64,000 nucleotides of DNA from Phallusia mammillata (GCA_003260075.1 QLIY01000643.1:12569-76568), one strand, 5' to 3'; shown: positions 36,201-50,333, counted from the stretch's first letter. Notes: generated by a model from the letters alone, not told the origin. Numbers and translations are program-made.

Positions 36201-39037
36201 CAGAGGTGTACGTCACTTTTATCAGAAATCACTCGACTAATAGCCTGTCGACTTCGACCTGCAGACCCTTATCTCAATTGCACAAACATGAACACCCTCG
36301 AAAACAAAGAACAGGGGGGGGGGACTACATAAAAAAGATTTGTTTTTGAGAAAAAAAGAGTTATATAGATGTCAGTTGTATATTTGACAGCAATGCGAGC
36401 AAATTTTTTCAAACATTTCCTGGTGAAAAAGTCACATGAATGGTTAATTATTTTCTGGCAGTCCATACCCCAAGCATCACATGTCTGCTTCATACTAGGA
36501 AGCATGACTCTGCATTGTCTGACTATTGCACCAAACACCAAAGCAAGAAACTCCACAACGCTGTACTTTAGTCAGTACAGCCGTTTTAAAAAAATTACTT
36601 TTGGGGGGCCTGTGGGTGAACCGCAGGGCCAATCGGGGTCAAACTTCAGGAAGATCAAATTTGGATTATTAACTAACATCTCTGTAAATTTGAATAAATT
36701 TAAAGCACTCTTTCTTGACCAAACGCGTCTCACAAACCAGCGTTAGACAGAAAAAAGAAAAAAAAATATGGACAAAAACAATATGTGTCCCTTTCAGGGA
36801 AGGGGACCCATAATAAATTAAAACAAAGCATTTTCATTATGTCATGTTAAACAAAAAATTACAGAGCACCTAGATATAAAGCTAACTCAGAGGTGTACGT
36901 CATTTTTATCAGAAATCACTCGACTAATAGCCTGTCGACTTCGACCTGATAGCCCTTATCTCAATTGCACAAACATGAACACCCTCGAAAACAAAGAACA
37001 TGCAGTACAGGGTGTTTGCTAATGCATGAGTGACGTTGGATTTTAGATGTCCTTCCGCAATTGTGAAGTGTTTTTTGTTTTATCTTGCATCATTGCTTAT
37101 CACTTTGTAAATAAGGGCATGTTGGTTATTTTGCAGGCCACTTGAGAACTAGTTTCAAAGTTCATGTTGGTTGCATGCCATTCGGAAGCAAGGCAGTTGC
37201 AAAATCTGCCAAAGTGTCAAATGAAGGTCAAGAAAGAGTTATTTTGTTGGGGAATAAATAAAAAAATTCCCCAAATTATACATTCACATGTAAGTAATTC
37301 AAAATACTGGTAAAAATTGACAAACTACATTAAAGTCCACAATAATCGAGTTGAAATAACTCAAAAACATACTGTTTCATAAAGGTATTCTCCCCATGTA
37401 TTAACAGAATCCATTGGTGAAATCCAAGCATCTCCAAGTCCAACTCCCTGTAGATTGACATCCATTGTACCTGCTTCAATTTCCTACAAAAACAAAAACC
37501 ATAACGAATTGGTTTATTAAAATACTGCTACAAATTTTCAAGATACTTTCTTTCTAGCAAATCAAATTAACTCTTACATAAAGAAAACTTACACCTTTGC
37601 AAAATTTCTTGTCACCATCATGATCCAAATTGTGCACCATATTTTAGCTATTTTGGTTTGTGTTTTGGTTCTAGTTTTTTGCAATGGTATTTGGATTTGT
37701 TTTCTCTCAAATCTATCTAGCTTTAGTAACTTACCTGGCTAATAGCCAATGCACTTGCAGCTGCCATCTTTCCACCATATGATTCACACATAATATAAAG
37801 TGGGTTGGTCTGTCAAAAATACAAAAAAATGTTACAATATTTTACAACCCAAACTTGTGGAAATATACACTGAAGCTACTGAATGTGTTTTTGTCAAAAA
37901 AATAGCCTTAAGTTTATTGGTTTATGGTGTAATGGTTCAATTTGATAGTTACCTTTAATTCAGGATGCTTTCCATAGAATCCCTTGAGCAAAGCAACCAT
38001 GTCTGCTGCAATTTCATCAATGTTTGTTGTGTAGGCATTTGAATTGGTCACATAACTGAATTATAGTAATATTGTCAACAAACAGATGTAATTATTAAAG
38101 ACAACATTTTTTATGAAACAACATGTATTGTTAAGGCAGAATGCTCAAACTTAGTTAAATTTAAAAAAGAATGTTCAAAGTGGCAAGGAAGTTAAAAAAC
38201 ATGCACTGTGAACTTTAAATTATTAAATTTTTGCAATAAAATATGAGACAAAACAATTCTTGAATTCTAATGCCAAATTTGCCCTAAACATATAAAAACC
38301 AAGTACTAAAATGGTTTAAAACATTTTTTAATGATATTGTGGACAAAAGGTACCTGTATCCAGATCCCACAGGATTGTCAATAAACAAAACATGACCCAT
38401 TCCAGTCCATGAAGTTTCTCTTCGGTTTAAATCAAGATCCAAGGGTCCAAGTTCCTCAAAGTTTCCATACCCAGTTCCTGATGCTCCTGGACCTCCCTTT
38501 ATAAGCAAAAAGTGAGATTTGTTAATTTTGATTTTGGGCACAGGGAAAAGTCACTTAAAAAAAGTTGTGAATTTCTCGTGATTTATATATGGGGTCCTTA
38601 ATGATTTAGGAATTTTACATTCAATTTAAACTTTTTAGAAATTATTTTTTACACGTAGTAAAATTAACAAAAACAAAATCTACCTAAATAAGGGAAATAT
38701 AAATGTATTATATATACCTGAAGCCAAATAAGGACAGGAATTGGATCAAGTGGTGATAAGAATGATGGTTGGTAGGTAGGGTCTTGGAAGAACAACCACC
38801 AAAACATATGAGCATCCTCTCTCACTGTCACATAGCCCCAGTCACTTTTTACAGAATCCAAACTCCTCTGGTTCATGTTAAGAACACCTCCATTACAGGT
38901 GGCTGCAAAACAACATAGTGATTTTTTTACCGGTAGTGTCACTCAATCTATTTAAACACCAAAAACATATTGGTTTGCTCCAATATTGCCACAAACCTAC
39001 CGACAATTGCAATGATCAGCAAAACCAAAAACTTCAT
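33264..39037 (-). CDS. SCPEP1: Retinoid-inducible serine carboxypeptidase
   Basis: Twelve exons join in frame: 39037-39001, 38902-38718, 38496-38354, 38055-37953, 37809-37735, 37483-37373, 35976-35857, 35438-35324, 34892-34719, 34305-34231, 34153-34067 and 33397-33264 (1359 nt, 452 aa, the same length as human). A secretory signal peptide (MKFLVLLIIAIVG) is followed by an S10 carboxypeptidase domain. GGPGASGTGYGNFEE is the oxyanion-hole segment. The nucleophile is Ser166 in CESYGGK. Asp373 in NGHLDLIVDT and His432 in KAGHMVPMD complete the triad. Family members remove C-terminal residues in the lysosome or secretory pathway. Intron 6 is inflated by unmerged duplicate sequence (about 36071-37000). 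A hairpin repeat sits in intron 7. Confidence 0.97.
35470..35584. repeat. Long hairpin repeat with CGAAACGT iterations, SCPEP1 intron 7
   Basis: Arms of about 35-38 nt (CAAGTTTTAAAGCTCT...AATGTAATTTTATT and its imperfect complement ending AGCTCTACAAACTTG) enclose a loop with GGACGTCGAAACGTCGAAAC. A related sequence lies at 47431-47500. It is probably part of a dispersed retroelement or foldback family. The GAAACGTC core is discussed under findings. Confidence 0.55.
36071..37000. repeat. Two unmerged haplotype copies with poly-G joints, SCPEP1 intron 6
   Basis: Block A (36071-36187), an 11-G run (36188-36198), block B (36199-36313), and a 10-G run (36314-36323) are followed by A again (about 36329-36447), 438 bp of unique sequence, then B again (36886-37000). 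The first G run therefore stands where the second copy has real sequence. Confidence 0.85.
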
Positions 39038-40363
39038 GATGAATGTCTATGTTCCTGCTTTTCTCTATTATTTTCGTTCAACCTAAATTGCAAGAAATGT
39101 GTTACTTAGAAAATAATAAAACAGAGAGAAAAAGTCCACATCAGTGTTCGACCAACAGATGTGTGCATGTTTCGCACCAGCCTGATTGTTTTAAATGGAC
39201 ACTTGGTAAACAAAAGAAAAAAAAGCCTGGCACAGTTAGGACAAGATAGTGAGATAGGTAAAGTTTGGTTAAGTATTTTGCATTTTTACATCCAGATTTG
39301 TACCTTGTTTAAAACCGATGTTTGAAGCATGTTTTACATGGAGCATTTGGTAAATAATAATGACACATTTCAACCATTGTTTGTGGAGAACAGGGCGTAC
39401 GAATGTGGAATGTAAATATGTGAAGTCAGAGAAGATGTTCTAATCCTTGGTGTTTTACATGGCAAGAATATTAAGCAACAATGCTTTACTCAGTAGACCC
39501 TAATCAACCAAATCAAAGTCACTAGTTAAAAAAGTCATAAATTCAGTCCGACTATTTTGCTTTTACCAAAAATAATATTAAACAAACAGTCACAATCCAA
39601 AATAACATCTTGATCTATTAAGAAAAACATTCAAAAACCATCAATTAAATACCAACCTTCTGGGATTCACTTCTGTTATGAGATTATGACAAAGACTTTA
39701 AATTATTGATTTTACAACATTCGTCATAAAAATTTGTGGTCCATATTTACCTGTACAGTAGTCGTGTCCAAGTTGCAAGTCGCAATCCGACGAACGTACA
39801 CTTTTTGCTTTTTGAACATTTATAAATAAAACCAACATACTCATCCTTCACTTGATATTCGTTTCCACGAAAATTATCCAGAGATCAAACGAGAGAAAAA
39901 AGAAAAACGCAGTCACGCATCAATAAGCTTCATCGCAGGCAGTACCCGATTCGTCCTAAAGTCCTCGATTCCAAGCGCTTATGATACGCAAAAATCCCCG
40001 TTTCTTCTCGGGAGGTGTTTGAATTTTGAGTTGAGTTGAGTTTATTTCGCCGGTAAGACAAATCGTAGCAGCACAATTGCGCTAAAATATTCACCAAGCC
40101 GGAAATAGCTGCGCAACGTTGGGACGTTATAAAGCTCGACAAAGGTAAGGGCACAATTGGTGGAAAGATGACAAACGCGTTGCAGCTACACCGTTTTGGA
40201 ACTTGTGTTTTTATAACACAGGCAGCCCGATTGCCGGGCGGTTTTATCTGCAATGTTCATGCACACCCGGTTCTTTTTGGTAATTTGGGTGCTAGTAGCC
40301 TTTCGCAAAATTAATTGCTCAACAGATTTCTTAAAATAAAATAAGTCTGTATGTTCTGTAACA
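39038..40363. other. SCPEP1 upstream region
   Basis: No gene recognised. The segment 40096-40195 (GCGCAACGTT...AAGGGCACAATTG...GTTGCAGCTACAC) resembles 21513-21600 in the P450 intron, so it belongs to a dispersed repeat of unknown type. Confidence 0.4.
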
Positions 40364-40956
40364 CAGTGTTTTTCAACCTTTTTTGAGCCACGGAACAGTT
40401 TATACATTAAAATATGTTTGCGGAACACCAAACGAAATTTTGATGCAATGAAACAACTATAGGCTCAGGGAGACACTATAACGCTAAATCGCACATCACG
40501 TAATCACTAAAACGGATGAAAACGCTCATGTAGCAATCATGCTGAACGTCAGAAAATTGGTTGAATCTCGTGTCGACTGAAACAGCGTTTAAATGTTATT
40601 TTATTTTTAAAGATCACCCAAAGCTAAATTGCACGAACGGTCAGCAATTTACCCGCGATTCAGCTATTTCATTATTAGACAACGAGTCTTAATATTACAC
40701 AACAATAAATGAAGCCAATCACTACAGAACATTCCAATCGGGGATGGCGGATAATTATTTTCATAAAAGAAAACCTATTTCCGCCTATTGTGTTAAACCA
40801 GTGATTTTCGACCGGTGTTTGACATAAAACACTATTCAAACCATAGAAGTCTAAAACATTAGAATCCTATATTCAAACCAGCAAATTTCTCGCGGAACAC
40901 CTGACGATCTTTCACGGAACACTAGTGTTCCGCGGAACACCGGTTGAAAATCACTG
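40364..40956. mobile_element. hAT-like element (CAGTGTTTTTCAACC type)
   Basis: CAGTGTTTTTCAACC to GGTTGAAAATCACTG is 593 bp with flanks CTGTAACA (40356-40363) and CTTTAACA (40957-40964), 7 of 8 matching. Subterminal CGGAACAC motifs recur at both ends (GCGGAACACC). It is non-coding. Confidence 0.8.
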
Positions 40957-42284
40957 CTTTAACATACCGTCCACGTCCACATTGTGTCTTAAAATTCGGT
41001 GTATATTTTGGCCGCTGCACAATTAACGATGTGGTAGGCTAATGATTGTCATGTAAGCAGGGAGACGTTTACAACTTTAGCCTACATTCTACATCCACTT
41101 TAGTTTACAAAGCATAAATGACACTTGTGGTTTTAAGTGTTTTCGGTGTAGACTGGTAATAAAATAGGTTTGAATGTTCATCCTCCAAAACAACACCTTT
41201 CTTTGAAACTGACAGTGTTTTTATCTTGGAAGGACCCCAAACTAACTACATTGTTTATGTTTGCTTGGGTCATGAAACAAACTCATAGGAATCTGTCGAG
41301 TAATTTAATTTATTCAGACATTGAGATGAAGAGGGGCGAAAAAGATACACTGCATTAGGACACAAGGCGATAATACAATTTGTAATTCTTGGATATGCTG
41401 CATAAACATACAGAAGACAATAATGTGGTGGTATGTTGTGGAATGGAATAATGTTGGGTTTTATATCTCAACATGTTACGTCTTTTTGTCCAATCGGTGC
41501 CAAAAAGTAATCGCCGCAATAAGGACATGTGCCAAGTTTTTGTTTCAAGTTTTGAAACTTAAAAGTCAAATAAACGCTAGGTTTGACTTTTTCAAGTATA
41601 AACGAACACGTTTTTTATCATAAACATGCAGTTTTTAAGTAAACATTCTGGTATAGCCAGACAAGAACGCAAATTTAAAAATGTAAGAATATAAACCGTT
41701 GTTTATGAAAATCGTATCTCACTAGGCCTATATTCGGGATTACGAGCGACAACTGGTGACAAGAAAGAAGCCGATTGGTAAATCAAAAATATTTTATGCA
41801 ATAAAGTAATAAAGAATAGTGACTAAACTATATTAGGAAATTCATGAGAAGGGTACGGGGGTTTATGAGAAATGAAACAGGATTCGGTATGACAACATTG
41901 CAGAAAGTACATTAGTTATGGCAGTGTTTGGAGGGTGGAAAATATTTTAGTGATCGTAAATTCCGTTTGCCAGGTCATTGAAAAAAACGCCAAAGAAACT
42001 GAGAAAAATGTGGTCTTCCATTTAAATGCGATATTAGTGTAACAAACGAATTCACAAAAGTGGTCTTTAGAAGCAATATTAAAAGTATTTCGCCAAGCAA
42101 GACTTTGTACTCTTGCACAAAAACGTTATGCCAAAGTACGGCGATTTTTTTTCACTTTTTTCATCATGGAGGCCACTCACAAAAAATTCGTGGGCAAGTC
42201 GCCAAGCAGCACGAAAAAACGTCATCAGCAAGCATATGACGTCTTCGTGCAACAGTTAATACGTCACTAAAATAAAACACGACA
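40957..42284. other. Septin 3' flank
   Basis: No gene recognised; part should be the septin 3' UTR. The longest ORFs here (62-66 codons) lack recognisable motifs. Confidence 0.4.
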
Positions 42285-45200
42285 TCAGATCTGACTTTCC
42301 GACAAGGCTTGCTGACCCACATGGTTTCCAGCATCAATGGGTTTTACCACTGCGGGGGTTTTAGGGGATGGTTTCAATGGGCTGCCATTGTTGTTCGCAT
42401 GCTGTTTGTTATTGTTATTGTTTGGCACTGGGGTCTTTGTCGCTGTGATGTTGTTGGCATCGTTAGGCGATGGGGGAGCGGAACCGACCGAATCCAGTGG
42501 CAATTTCTTCAGCGTTTCCAGCCGCTTGTGGCGGTAGAGCTCATAGTGGACTTGCGCTGTCACTTCTTTTAAATCTTGAAGGTGAGTTCTGTGAAGAAAT
42601 TTTACAATTGTCGTTCAAGAAAAAAACGATATTACGCCATTGAGCTGCCACTAAAAAAGCAGACAAGATAATATCGATGTAATGAGCAACGGGCATGATT
42701 AAAAATCGAAATATAACGAGGTTTTACAAACCAGTGCGAAACATCAATAGAAATACAATTTGCTAAACTGAAGTGCTTACATCCCTAAACACCCATAAAT
42801 TAAAATGTCGGGGTTCGGACAATCTTGTACTCCCCACTGACCTAATAATCATATTTCTGAGATGTATGAACTCGCAATGCGCTTCGTTTTCCACTTCGAC
42901 TATGCCCCAACGTGTTTTCCTGCCAAGGACGCTCTTTCCTGCCACCTGGTGTTGAGAAGTTGAACCGACGACTGCAAAAGGGATTCTTTCCTGTAGGAAT
43001 CGAATTGATAAGGATGTTTAACGACAAAAATCAGCTGTATTGGTAATGAGCCCCATAAGTGTTACGTCAGATTGAAGATACAAAGTGTAAAAGTAACATA
43101 TCAATGTAAAAAAATGTGAAGTTAAAAACAACAATTTTTATTTTCCACATCTATACCCTTGTAATTTGAGTTTTCAAGTTATATCTACAACGTCCAATCA
43201 TAAAAGCACGTCTATTTGGAAGAATACAGTATAGATTCCAACTAATAAGTGGATACACAAAAAATGCCAAAGGATTTACTAAGAAAATGATGTTACGCCA
43301 CCCCATACAAACAACTGTTCAAATAAAATGCATTTGTACCAATGATCTTTGGGACAACGGTCTAAGATACACGTTGACTAGTTGTGGAGCGACCGCATGT
43401 TATAGTGAAGTCAGATACTAATCACAATATCGCTAACAGGAGTGAGTGAAATTGCTGTGTTGCACATTTAAAAGCTACCTTAATTTGGGCGTTGTTTCCG
43501 AGTTCGTCTTCATCATTATCAGCGTTGTCAACTGTTGGATAAACTCTGATCTCATTGGCTTCCAGGTCTTTTTGGATCTGCAACAGATCGTGGCTAGGTT
43601 ATCAACAGTCTTAAACTAAGAAACAGGAGTAAAGCATTATGCTTGTAACTTATACATCATGGTATTTGAAGCATAACTTACATTTAAAAACTAAGGCAGA
43701 AATCGGACTGTATAAAAAAGTAAAAATGACCCCAACAACACTAAATTAAATGGCCCTAAAATTGACCATTTATTGTCTTATTGTCACTGATACTATATGT
43801 TGCTTAAAAGAAAAAACGTTAGTTAAACTGATAAGCTCTGGGAAGATAATGTTTTCACGTCGTTTGTTTTTTCCTGTCGGGCTTCCCACACGTCCGGAAG
43901 TGAATCCCCACGAGTTATACGGACCCGTTAGCATTTTATTTTCGTTTTGCGTGTACAGCAATTAAACGCAAAAAAATCCGCTCACTCACCACTCGGTGTA
44001 ATGTCAGTGAGTCATGTGTGGTTGTTTTTATTTCATTAGTCAAATAATGTGGATGCAAAAGCGGTAGAGATTTTTCTTCTACCCTAATTTTTTCTTCTAC
44101 CTAAACTTTTTTCAATGTTTTTTTATCAAACCAAAGCATAAAGAAAATAGTGCACACATTACAAGACGCTTTCCGTTTAGCTTGTAAAAAACACAACGTT
44201 AAATCACATTAGGTTTTCAACGCGTTCACATTCAGCAATGTCTCACGATTTCCAACTGACTTAAACATACTTATTGGCGTTACAAGCTTAATGCAAAAAA
44301 CTCGACATGTTTTGATCGTTAAAACTCGTCCACAACATTTGATACCAAATATAACCAGTTTAAGGTTTTTGCTAATCTTCCCTAATCCGTCTCGGCGTCC
44401 AGGTCCCTATTTACATTTATCCGTTGAGCCTTTAACCACCACAGACGTCGTGTCACATGTCTGGTGACATTTGGAAACTGGCACACGACCCAACACGTTG
44501 TAATTTACATCTTGTACTTTGCGTCGAATATGGGGTGGTGTGAATGTAAGATCTTGGAGTTTTAGGCTAATAAGCTTAATCAAATGTGTTTCAAATAATA
44601 AAATTATTTAACAGTTGGGGCTTATATAGACTAAGAAGTTTTGGTGTACAACATTATTGAGTATCTTTGCTTGCAAAACTTAAACAAAAATGAGTGTTTT
44701 AAATTTTAATTAAATATTTTAATGTTCATTTTCACATCAAAATGAATTAACATTAGTGATACAAATAGTTGTTTAAATCATTGTATGATTCTAACCATCC
44801 ATTTTCCTCAAACAAATCTTGATATCAAGTAAATTTAAATTTTATATTCCATGTTATTGATCGGGTATACAGGTCTTCGCAATTGAAAAACATCAGCATT
44901 TGATAACCAAATTGTAACTGAGCTTCAAGCATCTCAATATAGATTAAGCTCATTTGTAGCCATCATTTTCCTTTTAAGAATGCAATGCCACTGCAATTCG
45001 CGTTACACGGAAGTGGGTATATTTATCGTGCATTGAGCAGTATTTCCCCCCCCCCCACTGCAATTCGCGTTACACGGAAGTGGGTATATTTATCGTGCAT
45101 TGAACACTATTGCTGGAACTTAAAAGTAGCAACATGCGTAAGAATGGTATGAGGTGCATTTGCATTACTTCCGCAACGCTTGCATGTAACTTGCGTTTGC

Positions 45201-48200
45201 GGGTGGGTGTGGGACGCTTGGAAATGCAATCATACAGAGACCATTTACTCAACATATTATTTTGGTGATGAGATCTTGAGGTAGAAGTTGTAGTTCAAGT
45301 TCATAATTCCTTATCAAATTCACGTAGAAAATTTTGCTTTTACTTACTCTTTGTTTAAATGCTTCTCGTTCTTCTTCAGTGAGAGAATCCGACTTAGCAA
45401 TGACTGGGATAACGTTGGCGACTTGCACGAGCCGTTTCATCACTTCAATGTCCACCGGCCTTAATCTGTCAGTAAAAAAAGTTTGTTGTCATTTAAAACA
45501 CATTTGTATGAAGCAAAGTCTTTTTATTCTATTTCCAAACACAGTGGATGGAAACATTAACGCCAAGATATTAAACATTTTGTAAATTTTCGCGAATTGT
45601 ATTTGCTTCCACATCTTTATAAGACGAGAAAATACTTTAACATGTGAAATTTTTTATCCTAGAGCCTGCTATACTGCATTTCATTTGTTACTTATTTTGT
45701 AACTATACCGGCTTGGTTTTATTTCAGGAACCAATTACGATTGAGTAGAGAATATACCCCCCCCCCATTGTATTTGCTTCCACATCTTTATAAGACGAGA
45801 AAATACTTTAACATATGAATTTTTTTATCCTAGAGCCTGCTATACTGCATTTAATTTGTAACTTATTTTGTAACAAAACCGGTTTGGTTTTATTTCAGGA
45901 ACCAATTACGATTGAGTAGAGAATATGTTGTTGACAGTGTAAGTTTGCTCAGAAAACACCATAAATTTCATCAGAATTGAACCATTTAGAAAACACCAAT
46001 CAAATAATGTGTAGTGTATACAAATACCTCATAATTTAAATTAAGAACCGTCGCTATTAACTAAGAACCTCCAATGGTGACAAGCTAAGGCGCTTCTGTT
46101 TAAGAAACGCATTTGTTTGTGAATAGTTCAGCCTTCAAAATACATATGCCGCACACAAGGAAATCGTAACTTGGCTTTTTCGGTGACGTGGGTTGCGTGT
46201 TGTGGAGCTATCACGAACCTATTTGAGCAGGAAATTGCATTTGCTCCAATCAAGAGAAGTATCTGCTGTGAGCTTACTGCTTTTCAGTTCGTTGCTGTTT
46301 GTAGGCTGACCGAATGCAATGTGTTTTGTATCATCGAGGGTCAATTTACACACAACCGTTAACTGTCACTTGGTTGCATTAGGTAATTTATCACTGAGAG
46401 AGGCACTGCTTTCAAATCGATATATTGCTGTAATTAAATTTCAAATAAGGGGGCATTTTTCTTATTGTTACAAAACGCTTGTTGGTGTTGTTACGTTTGT
46501 CTGGCAAAAGTATTTTCCAAACACCAGGGGCAAATTGTCAAATTTAACCGGAAGTAAAGGGCTTGACTGTCAAGTTTTTGCCAATGCACGCATTCTTATG
46601 ACAATATCACAGCAAAACGATTTTGATTAAGCCAAAACCAAGAGATAAACAGGTAACAGTCATGCATTCGCCATGGTAAAAACGTTTTTGCCCAATCTAC
46701 TAGAAATGCCCCCCCCCCCTTATGACAATATCACAGCAAAACGATTTTGATTAAGCCAAAACCAAGGGATAAACAGGTAACAGTCATACATTCGCCATGG
46801 TAAAAACGTTTTTGCCCAATCTAATAGAAATGAAGTTTTCCAGAAAAATATTATACCAATTGCATAATCGAAACGATGTTTATGAGATAAGTGGCTTCAC
46901 TTACGAATGGCCGGAGGGAGGAATAAAATATATGCAACAGTGCACTCTAGTGTCGGGAATCCTCTTTCTTCTTTTAATTGAAATTTCTTCGTTTAAATAT
47001 TTCTCGTATTGGTCGTTGATGTGACGCATAATCGGCTGCCAACTGCGAAAATACGCATTCAATCAGCATGTTAAAATCAGATGATGCATACAAAATAATA
47101 GGTATCATGTCGAAATCAGATAATGCAACTGTTTTTTGATCCCATGAAAGAGAAAGATACAAGAAAAGCTACATATATTATGCAAAACTGACGTTAATGC
47201 AAGACTGCACGTGTATTTTTATTTCTCTCACTTATATGTCTTCATGACAAATGTACAGTTTAAATTCGATTAATGCTGACAAACAAAAAGTTCCCACCAT
47301 TTCGAGTTGTCCACGTGGTCACCGAATCCGGGTGTGTCGGTTATAGTCAGCTGCAATCGAATTCCCTTCTCTTCGATAACTGCAACAAACCAAAAGAAAA
47401 AAATATTATTTTGTTAATTGTCAAACTTACAGAGCTCTTCTGACAAATGTATTTTTGTATCGACGTTTCGACGTCGTGTAGGTCGCCTTCATCGGGGTAA
47501 ATAACACTAAATGCGCGTTGTATAGTGCACGAGAAACCAAATAGTTGTTGTAAATTTGGCAGTTAAACAATGCTAGCATTCGATAAATCTGCGCAATTAA
47601 GTCATATTTTGGAGTAACAAAGTTACGGTACTCTTTACAAAAAAGAGTGCGCAAAAAGACAACAAAATAAGGGTTTCAAATCATGTCCGAAACAAGGTAT
47701 TCAAGACATATTTGAGTTGAACATGTTTTTGCCATAATGAATACCACTATAAGTTATTCCATTGTTACCAATGTGTGCATTCTTTACACACAAAAGGGGG
47801 TTTATCATTTATTTGCGTTAAACCGCGTCCTGGTGGTTGGGTGTGGGGTCTTCACGGTCTAGTGAACACACATATCCGGCTTATAACAACAGTCGCATCA
47901 GCTGACCTACCGTGACTTATTGATTTGATTTCGATGGTTTTCGGGGTCTTGTATTCCTCTTCGGGGTGACAAACTCGACGACTGACTTTTGACTTGAAAA
48001 GGGTGTTCACTAACGTAGATTTACCGAGTCCTGCTCCGCCTGTCGGTATAAGTACAGCATTGTTCATTTAACATTATTGTATTTCTGAAACTTTACAGAC
48101 AACACACCATGATACAAATGATTCTGTAAGATAAAGCCTACGTTTTTGACCCATCAATGATAATGTAAACCTAATATGGTGGGTTAAAAGCAATTGTGTT

Positions 48201-50263
48201 TTGATTTGAAGTATGTTAGTTAGACAAACTTGCCCTTTGTTACAAGGTAATGAACAGAATCAACTATTTACAAAATTGCTGCAAACTTGGGGGCACCCAA
48301 AAGTTGATTTTTTTAAAAATAGGTAATCCAATGCATTTTTAAAACTCACCGTTTGTTAAAGGTGGTGATGTTTTTCTGCTTTTACTGATGTATATTTTTA
48401 AGATTATAGAATTAACTTAAGTGGGATTTGAACTGACAACCTGACGGCCAAATAGAAAATGGTTCGGTAAAAACATTTCGAACCCTTCGGTCGCGCAGAC
48501 ATCATCGGCTTATTGAAGCTTTTAGCCTTTCGTCACGCTACTTCTCAAAACTGCCGCAAACATTTCAACACATTCGTCACTGGCTCATGTTCTTCACAAA
48601 AATATTTGCAAAATGGGTTTTAAAGGTCACGAGGAAAACTCCCCCCCCCCACTTCTCAAAACTGCCGCAAACATTTCAACACATTCGTCACTGGCTCACG
48701 TTCTTCACAAAAATATTTGCAAAATGGGTTTTAAAGGTCACGTGGAAAACTTCTAGGTCAAGAGTATAAATAGGTCAGGGGTGTTCAGGTGGATGTAACC
48801 CATGTTTAATTTATGTAGTATTATTCAAAAAACATCCTTTGGACATTAAACGGTCAATAAAATGTTACGTGGATTTTTAGTACTATAATAGTATGTTACA
48901 AAAAGCAAGGACAACTTTTAAATGATCTAGCCCAGTGAATGCACTAAGGATAAGAGCTGCTTTGTTGCTGCAGCGTTGTGAATGATGATTTGCACATTAT
49001 TTCGTCGCAACGTAAACAGGAAGTATGCCATAAGAACTTCTATAAGGGTCCGGATACTTGACACTATAATAGTAAACAATGCAACAACAAAGCTTCATTT
49101 TGAGAGTTGGAACCAATTCATTGTCTTTTAGAATAAGAAGTCCTCTATTGTCAATAAAGTACATAGAAGTTTTTCGATCAAATTCTGATTGTGTAGGTAA
49201 ACTTTTAACTGCAAATAAACGAAAAAGGCATTATATATTTACTTTTTTCGGCCAAATCTTTTTTGTATGTATTAATATGTGTGATAGGCGCAATAAAGCA
49301 AAATCATTGAAACATTTCCATCAACGTTTTCGGGCGTAGCAGGATAGCAGCACGGGGTAATCGATCAAACACGTCTTGTTCGTGTGCGGGAAGCTTGCTA
49401 CATCGATTTCAAGCCAGGAACATGGTTAGATTACAATTTCAGTTGTGGGTAACAACATGACGTCGTAACAGAGTACAGTGGTTGGTTTATGGCAGTGGTT
49501 CTCAAACTTTTTTGACCGCGACCCAAATCTGAGCTTTATGAACATCTTGCGACCCAAGCCTCAAACAACAAAAATGTATTTTTTTTATTTTTTTATCAAT
49601 AGTTATCATCCTTAAACGCTAACTGTTACTTTCCAAGTTCAGTTTCGTATGATTAACCTCCTATCATTCCCCGTGCTAACGTGTTACAATCGCCGTGTGC
49701 GTAATAGAAAGTTGGAAGGCTATTGTCTGTATGTTATAATGAATGGTTCATTTTGCTGTATAGCGTTGTCGAGTGAGGCTGTATTTGGCTACGGTGCTAT
49801 CAAAACTCTCAAATCACTTACTTATGCTGCAATACTCCCAGGTTACTAGGGTAAAGCCACACACAATGCTTATGATACAATAATTCAGTCATGATTGAGA
49901 ATTGAAAATACTTGAAAATTGAAATGAAAAAAGTTCGGGCAGAATTGAATCACCACAGCGCGACCCATTTTGTGTCGCGAGACATATTTGAGAACCACTG
50001 GTTTATGGGATGATCTTGCGATTGTGGGATAGTTTATAATGCAGTGGTTTAAAAAGAGTTAAAAACTGTATTTTCAGTAAAACGGGACTTTTAAACCGTT
50101 ACGTGTATACAAATTTATAAACGTTTGTTGTAAAATGTTTTTTTTTTGTTCAGTCACATTTTAATTCTTTTCACCTAAAAATCTCCGGCGCTTTACACTT
50201 TCACGGGTAATTTTTTGTGCGATAATTGAAAAAAAACAATTATTTTACTTTTTTGACAGCAGC

Positions 50264-50333
<70 letters not shown>

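Noticed and set aside
42309..42572. Plus-strand ORF of 87 codons
   Set aside because: It is the antisense shadow of the last septin exon.
46319..46630. 103-codon plus-strand ORF
   Set aside because: It lies in a septin intron, overlaps a haplotype duplicate, and has no family motif.
48405..48450. tRNA-like T-arm (GTTCAAATCCCAC on the minus strand)
   Set aside because: The stem does not pair and no anticodon or D arm is present. At most it is a decayed tRNA-derived SINE tail.
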